A stretch of 64,000 nucleotides of DNA, taken from NCBI GenBank assembly GCA_947579605.1, contig OX388314.1:6200001-6264000 (forward strand), in the 5' to 3' direction. A model generated the notes under the pieces. That model saw only the letters and a program-made list of their open reading frames with translations. It searched no databases and had not been told where the DNA came from. This DNA is from Athripsodes cinereus. Its lineage: Eukaryota > Arthropoda > Insecta > Trichoptera > Leptoceridae. Shown piece after piece: positions 34,871 to 46,680 of this stretch. The translations under genes and the position numbers were made by a program. Numbering within the stretch: position 1 is the stretch's first letter; each line of letters starts with the position of its first letter.

Positions 34871-37517
34871 CATAGTTCATATGATGCATATACAAGTGTA
34901 GAATATTAAGACACAACAATCATAATAAAAAACAAAAAAAAAAAAACACAAAAAAAGAACAACACAGCTATCAGTATCACAGCATAAGTTATGAATGGAA
35001 AAAAAAGTCAATGGATCACAGTCAATTCGATAGTAGGTTATATTGTCAAATTTTCAATAAAAGAGTATTTATGAGATTATTTCAAACAAAAATAAATGGG
35101 ACGTCAAGTAGCACACAGTCTTTAAAAATGGATGCTGTAGAATTAATAATATTCAGTGTCAATAGAAGCTGAGAAAAGTCAAATTATTGAAAAATGTCAA
35201 AACAAAAACAAATATTTAGTGTGGTCAATTTAGGTGTCAATGAGTAAAATGTAAATAAGGTTAAAATGTAAATAAGGATTTAAGTTAGTGTTCTACAAAA
35301 AGTTGTGCATTTTTTATCATTCACCCTTCGTACCTGCTTGAAAATCTTCACTTAGTGACAATTCGTACCAACGTGTTTTACAACTTTAACGAAAATCAGA
35401 AGCTGCTCGTAACATTCTCGCCGCTAATTAATGTATTAATTTCACTTGTAATTATCATATCAGCTACAAATAATTATTTCATATATTCCTGGATGCTATA
35501 TTATTGAAATTATACACTTTGTGCTACATAACGATACAGGTGTATCTATAAATTATATGTCGATACTATTTTTCAGTTTTATATATATTTTTTTCAGTTA
35601 TATCTGTATTCATCCTTGTTATATATCATTATAGAGGTGTAATGTATCATAGAACGCTTGCGAGGTAATTATTGTGTGAACTCAAGTAGCGCAGGAAAGA
35701 AAAAGTCGTTAGTTTTTTGGTACATATTGGACTAAATACGTATGGATTGTATCGAGTCAAAAATAAAAATGTCTGCTTATATTATTAAAATCAATTTTCT
35801 GAGTAGTGCGAGCGTTGTGTTAAAGAAAAATCGTAAACAGTTTTAAAGAGTAATATTTTATTAAAGGAATTATTTTAAATAAACCAAAGTGAATAGGAAA
35901 CCTTTTATAATAAACAAATGAATGGACTTATTTAGAATAGAATATTGTTACTTACGGGTTTCAAAATGTGAAAATGAAAAAAAGTCAAATTATTTATTTA
36001 CCGAAATGTACAAAGTAAATGATAACTTATTTACAATGCAACCTTTCCCTCTTCTTTTTTATGTGTCATGTCAGATCCCCCCCAAGTTGACCATCACATA
36101 TGATAATGTGTCCCTATCTTGATTCTTTTAAATAATCACCTTTACTCTTTTTACATATATTTCTGAAGGATGCCATGATGGTATATAATAGACAGAAAAT
36201 TATGGCAAAACTCTTACGGAACTATCGAAACATGGAACTATGGCATACTCGTCAGTAGACTTGTTAGCCGCGTGCACACTGCTCGGCGAACTTAGTAAAC
36301 GAAGAATTATGTCATTCTTTCTCTCTGTTGATATAGAAAGGAATAGTGAAGAATACTATATTGTTTTCTTTCTCATTTCTTTTCTATATAGATGATGATA
36401 AGAAAATTGAGGCAAAATCCTTCGTTCGAAAGGTCCGTTGAGGAGTGCGGTTACTGAGGAACATTAATAGGAGAGCAAGATGAAGTAGTACGGCTAATAG
36501 ATGTATCCTTTGTAACCCTTTAGATGCGGTATCCTCCTTGCCTGTTAGTGTTGAATTTATTTAGATACGTTGGGACACCGCACCACGGTATCTTGTTATG
36601 TTTATTTTCAACAGCCACGTTTGTTGTGGTGACAAACGACGTCGTCGGTTTTTTGAACTTTGGTTTAGAGTTTAGACCGTTATAACCTGCGGGGGGAGGA
36701 GGTGGGAAGAAAAAATGTTATGAATATATAGTGGGAAATGTCCTCATAATGGGGGAGACTTTTGAATATTCATAATCTGGGAAGAATTTTCTTATTTTAT
36801 TTTTTTAGATGTTACAGGTACCTACTCATAAATATTTTATCTCTTCGTGTATATGTATGTTCCATATAGAGAAAATAAGCACGTTGTGCAAACTCCTTTT
36901 ATGTGAAAGTAGAAGTTTCCAGACGTTTGCGAATCAGCTTAGGACGGTTAAGTTATTTTTTTACAACAGACAACTTTCACCAATTCAATAGTTTCCTATT
37001 TAAGATTATCGGATTAGTTTTATTATCTGTACGTGTAACAAAAAATGTAAATATTCTATACACATTTGTAGTACAGTGTAACGAACAATTTTGTGTTTAA
37101 ATATCGTAACTGTTATAAGAACTAAACAACGGTGTAGCAATATAGTGGTATTTTTATTTAAATGTTGCATTTTCTGTTGATTTTTGAATTTGGCAATTCT
37201 AAAGGCATGATATTCTTAATACTATTTGTCTTTTTAATATTTTATTTTTTCTTTTCCTGAGCGGAGCCAAGTTGGGAAACTAGAATAAAACTTTTAAGCG
37301 TTTCTCCTTTGATATAATTACAAACTCCGTAGCTTACATTTAGTTTTGTAGAATAAAAAAAAAACGCAAGTGCTAGTTTTACATAATTATGATGAATTCG
37401 GTATCCTAAGATAATTATGTAACATCATTACATTATTACGCACGATTACAACGACACGATTAAAATCATTTGACAGTTTAAAAAAATAATTATGTATGCA
37501 ACGCAATACACAAAGGG
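34871..37517. other. Long gene-free stretch
   Basis: AT-rich, with A-runs at 34930-34965. Short frames at 35922-36122 and 36809-37100 show no family. A possible old inverted repeat lies at 36266-36455. Confidence 0.45.
36266..36455. repeat. Possible degenerate inverted-repeat element
   Basis: GCCGCGTGCACACTGCTCGG, CGAACTTAGTAAACGAAGAA on the left are loosely mirrored by CCTTCGTTCGAAAGGTCCGT and GAGGAGTGCGGT on the right. Many mismatches, no target duplication found. Confidence 0.3.
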
Positions 37518-37588
37518 GAGTTCATAACAATAAGACATTTTACATCTTAAATTCGGCGATGAGGTTTGCCACCCGGCGATGAGGAATG

Positions 37589-38371
37589 CTATACTATACT
37601 ATACTATACCCTCACGCCATGTCCCAGATGGGGTAGGCAGAGAGAACGGAACGTCATATAGATCTATCCTTACATACTTCTTTCGCTTCACTTTTTTATA
37701 AATCCACACTATATTTTATAAATGAGTAGACAATTGTTTCGTTTTTCACCAAGACATTGTCAATACTAATTTTGGAAAGAATATTAGTATTCTTTCCAAA
37801 ATTAGTATTGATAATGTCTTGATAAAAGACGAAACAATTGTCTACTCATTTATAAAATATAGTGTGTATTTATAAAAAAGTTAAGTGTTTACTTCATACC
37901 ATAATGGAAAATACGCAAAAAGTTAAGGATTATATTAAAAATATTCTTTCGCTTCCTCTACATTCATCCAGTTTCTCATACATGCACGCCGATTTCTCTT
38001 ACTCAGCACGCGTCAGTCCTTAAGAATTTGGTCCACGTGATCAAGCCACGTGGTTCTTGGACGTCCGCGCTTCCTCACACCCCTTCTTTCAGATAAATAC
38101 ATCCTCTTCGTCATCCTTTCATCTTGCATTCGCTCAGCATGTCCAAACCATCTCGACTTGTTTACACGCATTTTGTCCACAACACTCCGCTCACATCCGC
38201 TCATTCTCCTGATATCCTCATTCTTCACTCTATCTCGCAACGTTTTACCAACCATTCTTCTCAGTGAACGCATCTCCACAGCATTTATTCTTTCATTTAT
38301 TCAACCATTTATTCAACAGCATTTATTCAACCATTCTTCTCAGTGAACGCATCTCCACAGCATTTATTATT
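37589..38371 (-). pseudogene. RTE-B copy inside family A, itself interrupted
   Basis: Ten-base direct repeats ATGAGGAATG (37579-37588, 38372-38381) flank this minus-strand copy. After removing the 254-bp hairpin insertion (37690-37943) the RTE-B tail and coding part adjoin. An 88-codon frame at 38013-38279 reads MRSLRRMVGKTLRDRVKNED, RWFGHAERMQDERMTKRMYL, RKRGRPRTTWLDHVDQILKD and then stops, whereas the 50.5-kb copy continues for about 50 residues. The 5' part is duplicated near 38281-38360 (CATTTATTCAACCATTC repeats). It lacks the catalytic domain. Confidence 0.85.
37690..37943 (+). mobile_element. HP3: hairpin element inside RTE-B
   Basis: Arms of about 90 bp (ACTTTTTTATAAAT on the left, ATTTATAAAAAAGT ending at 37881) pair through GAGTAGACAATTGTTTCGT and an inner stem GGAAAGAATA / TATTCTTTCC. 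A 62-bp unpaired tail follows, to 37943. Twelve-base direct repeats TTCTTTCGCTTC flank it (37678-37689, 37944-37955). The arms resemble HP2 in GACATTGTCAATA and TTTCGT, but the tail differs and lacks CACCGACACA, so it is a separate subfamily. Confidence 0.82.
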
Positions 38372-38513
38372 ATGAGGAATGTCTTGATTTCATATTGGCA
38401 CGGAGAAGACAGCTTGCATGTTTTATATGCGGCTGGTTTGCTGGCTAACCCACTTGTGGGATATGCCGTGATGGTATAGCAGTAGTAGTAGAGTTCATAA
38501 CAATATTACTAAT

Positions 38514-38622
38514 TTACCTTCACGGCAGCTCCTACAACTGCATTCAAGAAACAAGCAAGTTGTAAAAAAAATGACATTCAGGGTTGGAGGTGTTAAATGT
38601 CCCAGTATGTGTTTATTATATA
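38514..38622 (-). repeat. Family-A fragment (degenerate)
   Basis: TTCACGGCAGCTCCTACAAC, AAGAAACAAGCAAGTTGT and GACATTCAGGGTTGGAGGTG follow the tail half of family A. Confidence 0.5.
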
Positions 38623-39775
38623 ATAATACTGCGCCTGATAAGATGAACATTTCGAGGTATTTAAAATGATGTTTATATTTTAGTCTGGATACCTGAGTAG
38701 GCTTTCAAAGCATTTGCATATCTTGAACAGAATTTGATTAAAACTTAGTAAGTTGAATATTAATGTAAATTCACTAAGGAATAAATTAATATAAGTTTTC
38801 AAAATGTTGCTAAGCCACGAGGATGAGGAAAAGAAAATCTGAGATTTTTCCATTGCATTTATAATGAATTCATTCAAATAAGGAAAATGAACACGGTGAT
38901 GTTTCCTCGAGTGCGATGACCCTGTTTTCTCTCTCTCTCTTTTGTTTTGGCTACCTTCAGACACGTGTTACCGTTTTCTAGTATTAAATTAACTATTTAG
39001 TGATGTCAATATCGGATACCTACATTTCAATATTCAATGCTATCGGGTAATATTTAAAAGAACTTGAAAAGAGAAAAAAGGGTAGTATTTTAACGGTAAT
39101 AAGTATCATATTTGGTAGTTTCGCAGATAGACAGGAAGTACCAAACGGTATTTTACAAACTATACTACTGTACCATCTCAGCATATTCTTCAAGTCGAAT
39201 AGCCAACATGACGAACACACGAATGAAAATTAAAAGATTCTTAGTATACCAACACGTATTGTTTTTCTATTGTGACTACCTTCAATTTCGTAGTATCTAT
39301 TTTCTTTGCGATAGCGATTGTTACTTTTATTAATAACACTAAAAAACTTACAGAAAAAATGTGAGAAACCTATTCTGTTCCGTGGTCACCGTAAATATAA
39401 GCTGTAAGGTGATAGAAGTATCAACAAGTAAAATCTACGGTTTAACTGTTGACACAACAATGGTTACTCGAAAGTGTTGAATGGTTAAATATTTCTAATG
39501 ATGACGAATATCGGGTATTCAATACCGGTTTCCTCAATTTACTGGTAACCCTATTGCCCAGTAACACGGTAGCTACCTGTTCGTAACATCAACTAAGTAG
39601 GTAGTAGGTACCTACCCTCAATTCTTCACAACAACGACTTTACAAGCAAAATATCCATCTCCGTTTTATTAAATTTTTCCACATTGGTTATATTATGTTT
39701 CATCAGACTCGTCTTAATTTTACGTGTCGTAACTTTTTCAATTTATTTTCTTTTTCACATTTAGATAGTTAGTAG
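38623..39775. other. No gene; one family-A remnant
   Basis: At 39168-39225 CTGTACCATCTCAGCATATT and GAATAGCCAACATG recall a worn family-A tail. A (CT)n tract is at 38928-38940. At 39595-39615 AGTAGGTAGTAGGTACCTAC is the kind of word I associate with Lepidoptera. Confidence 0.45.
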
Positions 39776-39956
39776 TTATTATTATATTATTATACCATCA
39801 CGGCATATCCCACAAGTGGGGTAGCCAGCAGACCAGCTGCATGTAAGAAACATGCAAGCTGTCCTCTTCGTGCCAATATAAAATCAAGACATTCAGGATG
39901 GGTGGCAAACCTCATCGCTGAATTTAAGATGTGCAATGTCTAGTAAATCAATGCAA
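39776..39956 (-). repeat. Family-A element, 5'-truncated
   Basis: Runs from (ATT)n and ATACCATCACGGCATATCCC to TTAAGATGTGCAATGTC, then stops short of the head. AGTTAGTAG on each side (39767-39775, 39957-39965) marks the insertion. Loss of the 5' part is what incomplete target-primed reverse transcription produces. Confidence 0.82.
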
Positions 39957-40954
39957 AGTTAGTAGATAGTATCATAAACCTGTCTTATGTAAAGATAGAA
40001 TTGCGGTACACAAGACCGACCCTTTCAATCAAAAAATGAATTCATCATTCATTAAAACTAATTGATATGAAGTCGGCACACTGTATTTTATGAAAGTTTT
40101 TTCATAGAGTGAATGCATTAACATCCAAAACATCCGATTTGCTTTGCAAAAATAACTGTATGTAAACTGTTACGAATCTTTGTCTTGTACTTGTAATAAA
40201 AACACTAACAATAAAGACTTGTGGATTATTTCAAGTATTTATTGTAAATATTTATTTGTATACCTTTTTTTTATAAATTAGAAAAAATATCAACGGACAC
40301 CTCATTTGCACAACTAACGGTTCCTGCAAACTTCCTTTACAAAGAATGGCATACCGATGTTTGCGAGTCGGCTTAGGCTACACTTCCCCATGGTATGTTC
40401 AATGATTACACCAAATCACCAGAAATTGTTGTGAAAAAACAGTCAAATGCGAGAATGACGTATAAAAATTTACTATGACTATGAAAAGTATTTACGTAAA
40501 ACAGATTATAAAATATGTCTATGGTGTATTTTTATTAGACTAAATGTGAGCGCGAAAATCGGAAAATGAACAATACCACATTTATTCCAAGCGAGCCGAC
40601 GACGTCCTCCATCAGGAAATAATAAAATCACTACGTGTCTCTCACATACGGTGTTATAAGTTGTTTCGTTTATAATAAAGCTGACTACGAAGGTAGTAAA
40701 ATGGTAGGATGGTAAAAATATTATTAAGAAAATGGTGTCTAATTAAAAGGAATCGTGTAACACAATGTTTTTTTGTATATGACCAGTTATTCTATTGTTT
40801 ACTCTAAGCTTAGATAGTGTGGAATATTTTTTTATCATTTATTATATCCAATATTGAGTTTTTTCATGCATTCTTTGCACGTTTCTGTAATTTTACATTT
40901 AAATATTTATACGTTTGTTTATGAGAACGAATCAGTGGTTTGATATTTTAGTAA
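39957..40954. other. Gene-free AT-rich stretch
   Basis: No feature recognised. Confidence 0.5.
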
Positions 40955-40956
40955 TG

Positions 40957-41165
40957 GAGCGGCCGGTGTGGCGCAGAGGTAACACTTTTGTCTTTGAGTC
41001 ATGAGATCTTGGGTTCGATTCTCTGCTAGGGTAAAATGAAAGATGGCGTTTTTCAAATTGTCCTGGGTCTGGGTGTTACATTTATATGTGTTTGGTGCAT
41101 TATATGTGTGTATCATCGTGTCTGAGCCCATAATACAAGAGATTCATATCTTAGTTTGGTGATTT
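40957..41165 (+). repeat. SINE-E, tRNA-headed, plus strand
   Basis: Head CGGCCGGTGTGGCGCAGAGG holds box A and GGGTTCGATTCTCTGC holds box B. The body AATTGTCCTGGGTCTGGGTG and the end ATACAAGAGATTCATATCTTAG match the minus-strand copies at 7404 and 48210. The head resembles a tRNA but the 3' acceptor strand does not close, so it is not a tRNA gene. Confidence 0.82.
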
Positions 41166-43306
41166 TTTTCCAGAATAATAGGTTTCTCCCTCTTTTAAAA
41201 AATCATAAAAAAATTTAAAGTGTTATTCTATATAATACAACGTTCATTTTAGGAAAATAAACAGATGGTTTAAGTCTAACCCTTAGTATGTACATCGCTC
41301 GTAAGTGTTTATTTTAAAAAAAAAGTTTGTTATAGTTTTTTAATAGAATAATAGCATATCTAGATGGGATGAAATTTGACACCCATGAAAACCATCAAAT
41401 GGGAGACCAGAATCCCGATTAGAATTTCATAAATATCTTAAACATAGGCAACTTTTTATAAATACATACTATCATGCCGTGTGAATCTTCTTTGTCACTT
41501 TGTGCTCTTTCATTCAGAAGTTGATATTCATGTATCCATAAAATAAAATAAAGTAACAAAGTGCATACGATTACTGCTAGATTTGTGCAGTGTGCCGAAA
41601 TGAGAAATGGTTTTTAAGAAAATAGATATGTCAGACTGATACTCATGACAAAATTACGTAGGTAATTAAACTAATTTTAATTTATTCTTCTTGCATATAT
41701 TACACAACTCATTACTTTTATTTCAATCCATTTTAAATGTGAATTAGTAACTAGATGTTATGATTTATGCATTCATATTGCAATCATAGTGGTGCGTTTT
41801 AAAACAAATATTTAGAAAGTTTTAAGAATTCTGATGCGTTCATCATGGTATTATTACAGATTCAAAGCTCATTATACAAATAATGCTTCCCTCCGTACCT
41901 ATATAATATTATGTGGGATCACAATTACTTAGTAATATAGTGCTGCTTTAAATATCTCAGCCGGATTTGGTTCTCTTTGAAAACTTTCACTAATATGTAG
42001 TCGCATATCCACGAAGGCATGCTTTAATATAGTGCAACCTCTACTTCAGTATTGGTGTACATATACATAGATATAGGTAATATCACAATAGAGTATTCTC
42101 TCGCAGAGTATTAAATTGTCACTACTCTCGCAGAGTATTATATGATATAGTTTTGTCAACTGGTCAATATCAATATATATTTTTTATCCCTTGCATGTGT
42201 CCTGTGACTTAGAGTTTAATACTTTGTTTTTCTTAAGAATTACAACCCTCTTGACAACAGTATAAACATCGTAAACTGATACTTTGTTTTCTGGGCACGC
42301 TTCAAATTATCCAACGTGTTCCACTAACAATTGGATATTATCTTACAATCGTTATACCAAATATACTCTGTCTAAATTAGATCATCAAGTACCTCGCTTC
42401 TTTATTCATTGAGTTAGAGATGTTGGACGCATTAAATATTCAACGTTTAAATGACAAAGTATTGAAGTGCCATAACTTCTGAAGCACCATTGTTATACGA
42501 CCATCACATGGTAAGATTTAAAAGGTTGAGTTATGGCAGTCTTCTTTTTTTCAAAATAACGTGATTCAATGCTTTTCAAATGTTTATCTGTTATTCAGTT
42601 GATACCTTAAACTGTCTGAAGGAGTTGAACATGAGTTACAAAAATCTCGGTGGGTATTCTGTTCTTATAATTTTTTAATAAATTTAGTAACAGAAACAAA
42701 GTCTATAGAATGGAATAGAAATTTGATTAGTTGGGTTTGTTATGCGTCGTTCACTGGCTACCCCACCTGCGGGAGATTCCGGGATTAAAAGATTGTTTAG
42801 TGATTTTATAGTTTATTTTTTACTTAAAATAGAATTTGTTCAAGTACTTGAAAAACCATGTTAAGTAAATGTTGATATGTCTTATGTTCCATTACACAGT
42901 TCACAGTACAATAGTGTGAAAACTAGCAAATCATTGTGAAGTTTGCTGAATTTTGTTCATTTTGTTTTCTCTTAAAAATAACATTTTTTTTTCACACATA
43001 ATACTTTTACTGTTTACGTATGTAATACACGCACTGGTTTTTATTTTGTTCTATATTCTCAGTACAAGTATTCAAGGTGACATTATAATTATTCAGTGTC
43101 TCAGTGTTTGACGTGCAAAGACGTTCTTAGGCTAAAATACATAGCTGTTAATTTTTATTAGAATTTTCGTATAAGCGTATAAAGCTATATTCAGCTCATT
43201 TCAAAATGTCGTTGGCTCTATAATTTTTAGACCATCATTTACATTTTAATGGTGGTGAATGAGTCCCGAAGAATATTAACTCATTTTTATTAAACTTGGA
43301 AAAAAA
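41166..43306. other. Long gene-free stretch
   Basis: A 16-bp word CTCTCGCAGAGTATTA occurs twice 30-odd bases apart (about 42097-42140). A family-A tail scrap (CTGGCTACCCCACCTGCGGG) lies at 42754-42790. No gene recognised. Confidence 0.5.
42754..42790 (+). repeat. Family-A tail scrap
   Basis: CACTGGCTACCCCACCTGCG followed by GGAGATTCCGGGATT is the tail core of family A on the plus strand. Confidence 0.4.
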
Positions 43307-43546
43307 TCTATACCATCACGGCATATCCCACAAGTGGGGTAGCCAGCAGACCAGCTGCATATAAAATATGCAAGCTGTCTTCTCCGTGCCAATATAAAAT
43401 CAAGACATTCAGGACGGGTGGCAAACCCCATCGCTGAATTCAAGATGTAAAATGTCTTATTTTTTCGAACACCTGCCTTTTACAGGACACTCGAAAACTT
43501 ATGGAGAAGAGTGGGAGACCAATTCTTTACCGGGTTCTCCACGGGA
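43307..43546 (-). repeat. Family-A element, full length
   Basis: A little-diverged copy from ATACCATCACGGCATATCCC to GGGTTCTCCACGGGA. Flanked by TTGGAAAAAAA on both sides (43296-43306, 43547-43557). Frames read across it on the minus strand are not genes. Confidence 0.9.
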
Positions 43547-43599
43547 TTGGAAAAAAAACACTTCTCTAATACAAATGCACACAGTAGGTAAAAGAATCC

Positions 43600-44010
43600 A
43601 ATAAAAACATCCACCAATATACTGGACAAGATCAATAGAGCAAACAAGTCCTGCTTCCATGACAAGGCTTTTGGTGTCGCAGGACTTGTCACCTTGAACC
43701 GACTCCCCGTAGACCTTCGTATAAACCAACCAATTACAACGTTCAGGAGCAAGTTGAAGACATCGCTATTCCATCATAGTTTCCCGCACCCTTGAAATGG
43801 ATACTCCATTAAACGGCGCTGAATAAATCGTCCAACATATTATACATATATACACAATACACATATATACCGGTGCCATTCACAGAAAATCAGACTGCCT
43901 CCAGCTTCAGAAGCAAGTTGAAAACTGCACTCTTCACCGGTGCCTTTGAGATGGTTTAGGGACTGTTAAACGGCGTCAAAACAAAATCATCATCATACAT
44001 ATTTTTAATG
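43600..44010 (+). pseudogene. Two reverse-transcriptase C-terminal tails in series
   Basis: At 43672-43795 the plus strand reads VAGLVTLNRLPVDLRINQPI, TTFRSKLKTSLFHHSFPHP and stops. At 43868-43961 a similar end reads TASSFRSKLKTALFTGAFEM and stops. The pattern LP..LR....TTFRSKLKT.LF is the well-known final helix of L2/CR1-type non-LTR reverse transcriptases. The second is followed by AACGGCGTCAAAACAAAATC and (ATC)n, a LINE 3' tail. Upstream coding sequence is missing in both, so they are truncated insertions or a duplicated end. The frame on the opposite strand is a shadow. Confidence 0.6.
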
Positions 44011-45195
44011 ATTGAGAGAAGTGAACTACTCCAATATTTTTAATCATAAGATATTTCCAATATGTTACTCATTTCTATAATAATTGTGTGTGTTCTTTCA
44101 AATTGTATGGGTATAACAATATGGGTGCTTATCCATTTCGAGATCAGAATTCAGAGTTAATAATAAAAAAAATATGTTGTTGCCGTTGTGGTAAAAAAAT
44201 ATATACATATATAAAATATTGTCGCGGAACATCGTTTCGTAATTTCTTTTATTTGATAAAACGTGCTAAACCTTTCCCTTGTTCTTTAACTACGAACAAA
44301 AAAGTGTTATATATTATCATTTTGAGTCCTTATGTGTGATACATTTTCAAAGTATTTTTAAGGAAAATGCCACGACGAAGTAAAGACTCGTGTCAGTTTA
44401 GCGTGTAACGTAAATGAATGACTTCATGAGCGTAATAGTATTTGACTCAGATCTTAGAGTCATTTATTACATTAACTTTTTTTAATCTTGTCTTAAGCAC
44501 GTGAACAATATTGCAGTACATATTTATTTACTGAACGATTTTTCAAGCTTGTTTTAAGAAACAAAATGGGTCATAAAGATCTAAATGATGATAAAAAATA
44601 AAATGTTCAAACATTATGGAGTTTTTGTAACAACAATACTTCATATATAGTTTATGTGTATCCGTTATTAGGATGTATGTAATACCTTATTCAAATTTGT
44701 GTCAAGTCATCGTTTTGCTCGCTTTAACACTTTATCTCGTTATATCCTCCTTCACGAGGCGGCTCCTTGTGACCTTACTGTGAAGTAAGCACACTATGAT
44801 CCCTTCTTTATGCTCTACTGTTGTACTAATTCTTCTTTTAAGCACACCCGACATTACTGTCTTATATTACCGACATCTATTGTATGTTCAGACTATTACA
44901 CAGTACCTAATTGCCATCTAAATATTTGTCGTCCCGGTTAGATTAGGCTGATGGCAATACAAACTGGATTTACATTATTATGATCTTGGAGTGGGTAAAT
45001 TAACAAAGTGCCCGGATAACGGAGCGGTTGATGAATGACTCAAAACTGGCATTTACAATGGGATCTGGAAAACATGTGAATTGTCTCCAAACTCATCCAC
45101 ATCCAGCCCTCTCATGAGAATTGTTGCTCCTCATTTTAAAATACTATTATATATTGTTGAAGGGTGTTTGTGTTCACACTGTGAAAATTCATATT
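44011..45195. other. Gene-free AT-rich stretch
   Basis: The frame 44088-44339 (Cys/Tyr/Lys rich) has no family that I know and no start context or splice support. Nothing else identified. Confidence 0.45.
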
Positions 45196-45402
45196 TAATA
45201 ATTTATAAATAATTAAAACACTGTTATATTTTTACAATATTTATTTAAACTCTAACCCTCTCCCCCCTCTGTGACCACCTTCAATTTTTGTAAAGGACAT
45301 TATACTGATTCAGTTGAATGCCCATTGAAGTGGGCGAAAACGATAGAGTTTAAATAAATATAGTGAAAATATAACAGTGTTTTAATTATTTATAAATTAT
45401 TA
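45196..45402. mobile_element. Inverted-repeat element with hammerhead-like arm
   Basis: The ends are 61-bp inverted repeats (TAATAATTTATAAATAATTA ... AACACTGTTATATTTT), with a few mismatches. Just inside the right arm a stem GCCCA / TGGGC with loop TTGAAG is followed by GAAAAC (45320-45341), as in the stem II plus GAAA part of hammerhead motifs known from Penelope-like elements. The CTGATGA half is not present (TTGAAT instead), so it is not a working ribozyme. It may be a Penelope-like remnant in inverted arrangement or a MITE. No target duplication established. Confidence 0.6.
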
Positions 45403-45726
45403 TATATTGTTTTAGTTTTAATAACTTACAACTTCGACATTATTTTGTAGGACGAAACAAAACTGTACTATACCATGAAACGTTGTTTTTTATGTGACAG
45501 TTCTAAGTTTTTTTTAACATAATTACGTTTAGTTTTCAAATTTGCAGTTTGTACAAAAGTATTGCAATTATGATTTTGGGTTATTACTATGAATTGTTGC
45601 TCTCACTGTTTTTAAAAATAAAAATGATATCACTTTTAAATGGCGTTGTTTTGCTTTGGCAAAAGTATAAAATACTTTTTTATCTATGGGTATCACTAAA
45701 TATAACGCATTTTCAACATTAGTGAA
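45403..45726. other. Gene-free AT-rich stretch
   Basis: No feature recognised. Confidence 0.5.
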
Positions 45727-46010
45727 TTCTTCTTCTTTAAGTGCCGTCTTCTTTGCGAAGGTTGACGATCGAGGCCTGAGTCAATAATAGATTTTCACGT
45801 TACGTTTTCGTTCCGTTAGTGTTCAAATGCAGACGATGTTGCGCCAAAGTGTTAATTTTCGTAACTATTGTGTATCTTAGCAACGAAATTGACACTTGCT
45901 TGCAACATCGTCTGCACCCGAACGCTAACGGAGCGGGAACGTGAGACGAAAGTGTGTTGTTGACTCAGGCCTCTGGGCTGTTGGTATGTGACTACGCCAT
46001 CAAAAAGAGC
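45727..46010 (-). repeat. LINE 3' piece interrupted by an inverted-repeat element
   Basis: CTTCTTCTTTAAGTGCCGTC and TTTGCGAAGGTTGACGATC match the kind of 3' region often seen in insect RTE-type LINEs, with (AAG)n at the minus-strand end. It continues as CTGTTGGTATGTGACTACGC after the insertion at 45771-45973. Confidence 0.45.
45771..45973. mobile_element. MITE with about 80-bp inverted arms
   Basis: GAGGCCTGAGTCAA opens it and TTGACTCAGGCCTC closes it. The arms share CAGACGATGTTGC, TTCGTTCCGTTAG and AAAGTGT with their complements on the right (GCAACATCGTCTGC, CTAACGGAGCGGGAACG). The centre is a short loop near 45857-45885. The duplication is ambiguous because the outermost bases (AGGCCT) are palindromic. 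No coding capacity. Confidence 0.78.
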
Positions 46011-46680
46011 ATAGCAAGGAGCACTATATTCATAATTCACAATGGACAAAATTTGATATCGTGTATTTTCCCTCCAGCATTAAAAAATATTATTACCTAT
46101 TATTATTATTATGTGTCGTGTTCTGTATGTTGACATCTGGTACTTTCGTAGCTTTCGCCATTAAATTAGGTCAGAAGCTAATTTTGCTGCGACATTTTAT
46201 ATTGCGCTTTGGCATGATGTTACTACTACTACTACTACATCCTGTTGCAACTGTCATCTTAAGGTTATATTGGAGCTTAATACTTTTAGTGGAGTTATCA
46301 ATATGCTCTGTATAAAATATTGGAATTACCCTCAATGTGTCATTTATATATAACTTGTATTATATATTAGTATTTATCATTTCTTACAATGGTATAAGTG
46401 CACTATGCAATTGAAAACACTTGGAATTAGTAGTTTATTTTTACAATATATCAAATCGTACTTATAATGGCTTTCTGGAATAATTTTATTGAAATTTAAA
46501 CTTTTCTTTAATACTGAAACCCGATTAAAAAGCTGAATTTCCGTGAAAAAAAATTTCAATCAGAAGGAGTTTAATAAATAACAATTCACAAATGATTTTT
46601 TTGGTCTCTTTATTGGTAAAATTAATTGTATTATAATATTTATTGTGACTGTTTCACGCGAAATTGACGAAATAATAAAT
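46011..46680. other. Gene-free AT-rich stretch
   Basis: The frame 46061-46315 is hydrophobic (Leu-rich) but has no recognisable family. Nothing else seen. Confidence 0.45.

Larger units (their letters stand above)
37532..38490 (+). repeat. Family-A element carrying a nested RTE-B
   Basis: The outer element is family A on the plus strand, truncated at its head (starts AAGACATTTTACATCTTAAA) and ending GCCGTGATGGTATAG plus (CAG/TAG)n. Fourteen-base direct repeats GAGTTCATAACAAT flank it (37518-37531, 38491-38504). It was opened at ATGAGGAATG by the RTE-B copy at 37589-38371. Confidence 0.88.

Noticed and set aside
40957..41040. Possible tRNA gene because of box A and box B.
   Set aside because: The acceptor stem does not close and the sequence continues into a body shared by other SINE-E copies.
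43480..43752. A 90-codon minus-strand frame.
   Set aside because: It crosses a family-A head and the opposite strand of a LINE C-terminal end, so it is an artefact of two repeats.
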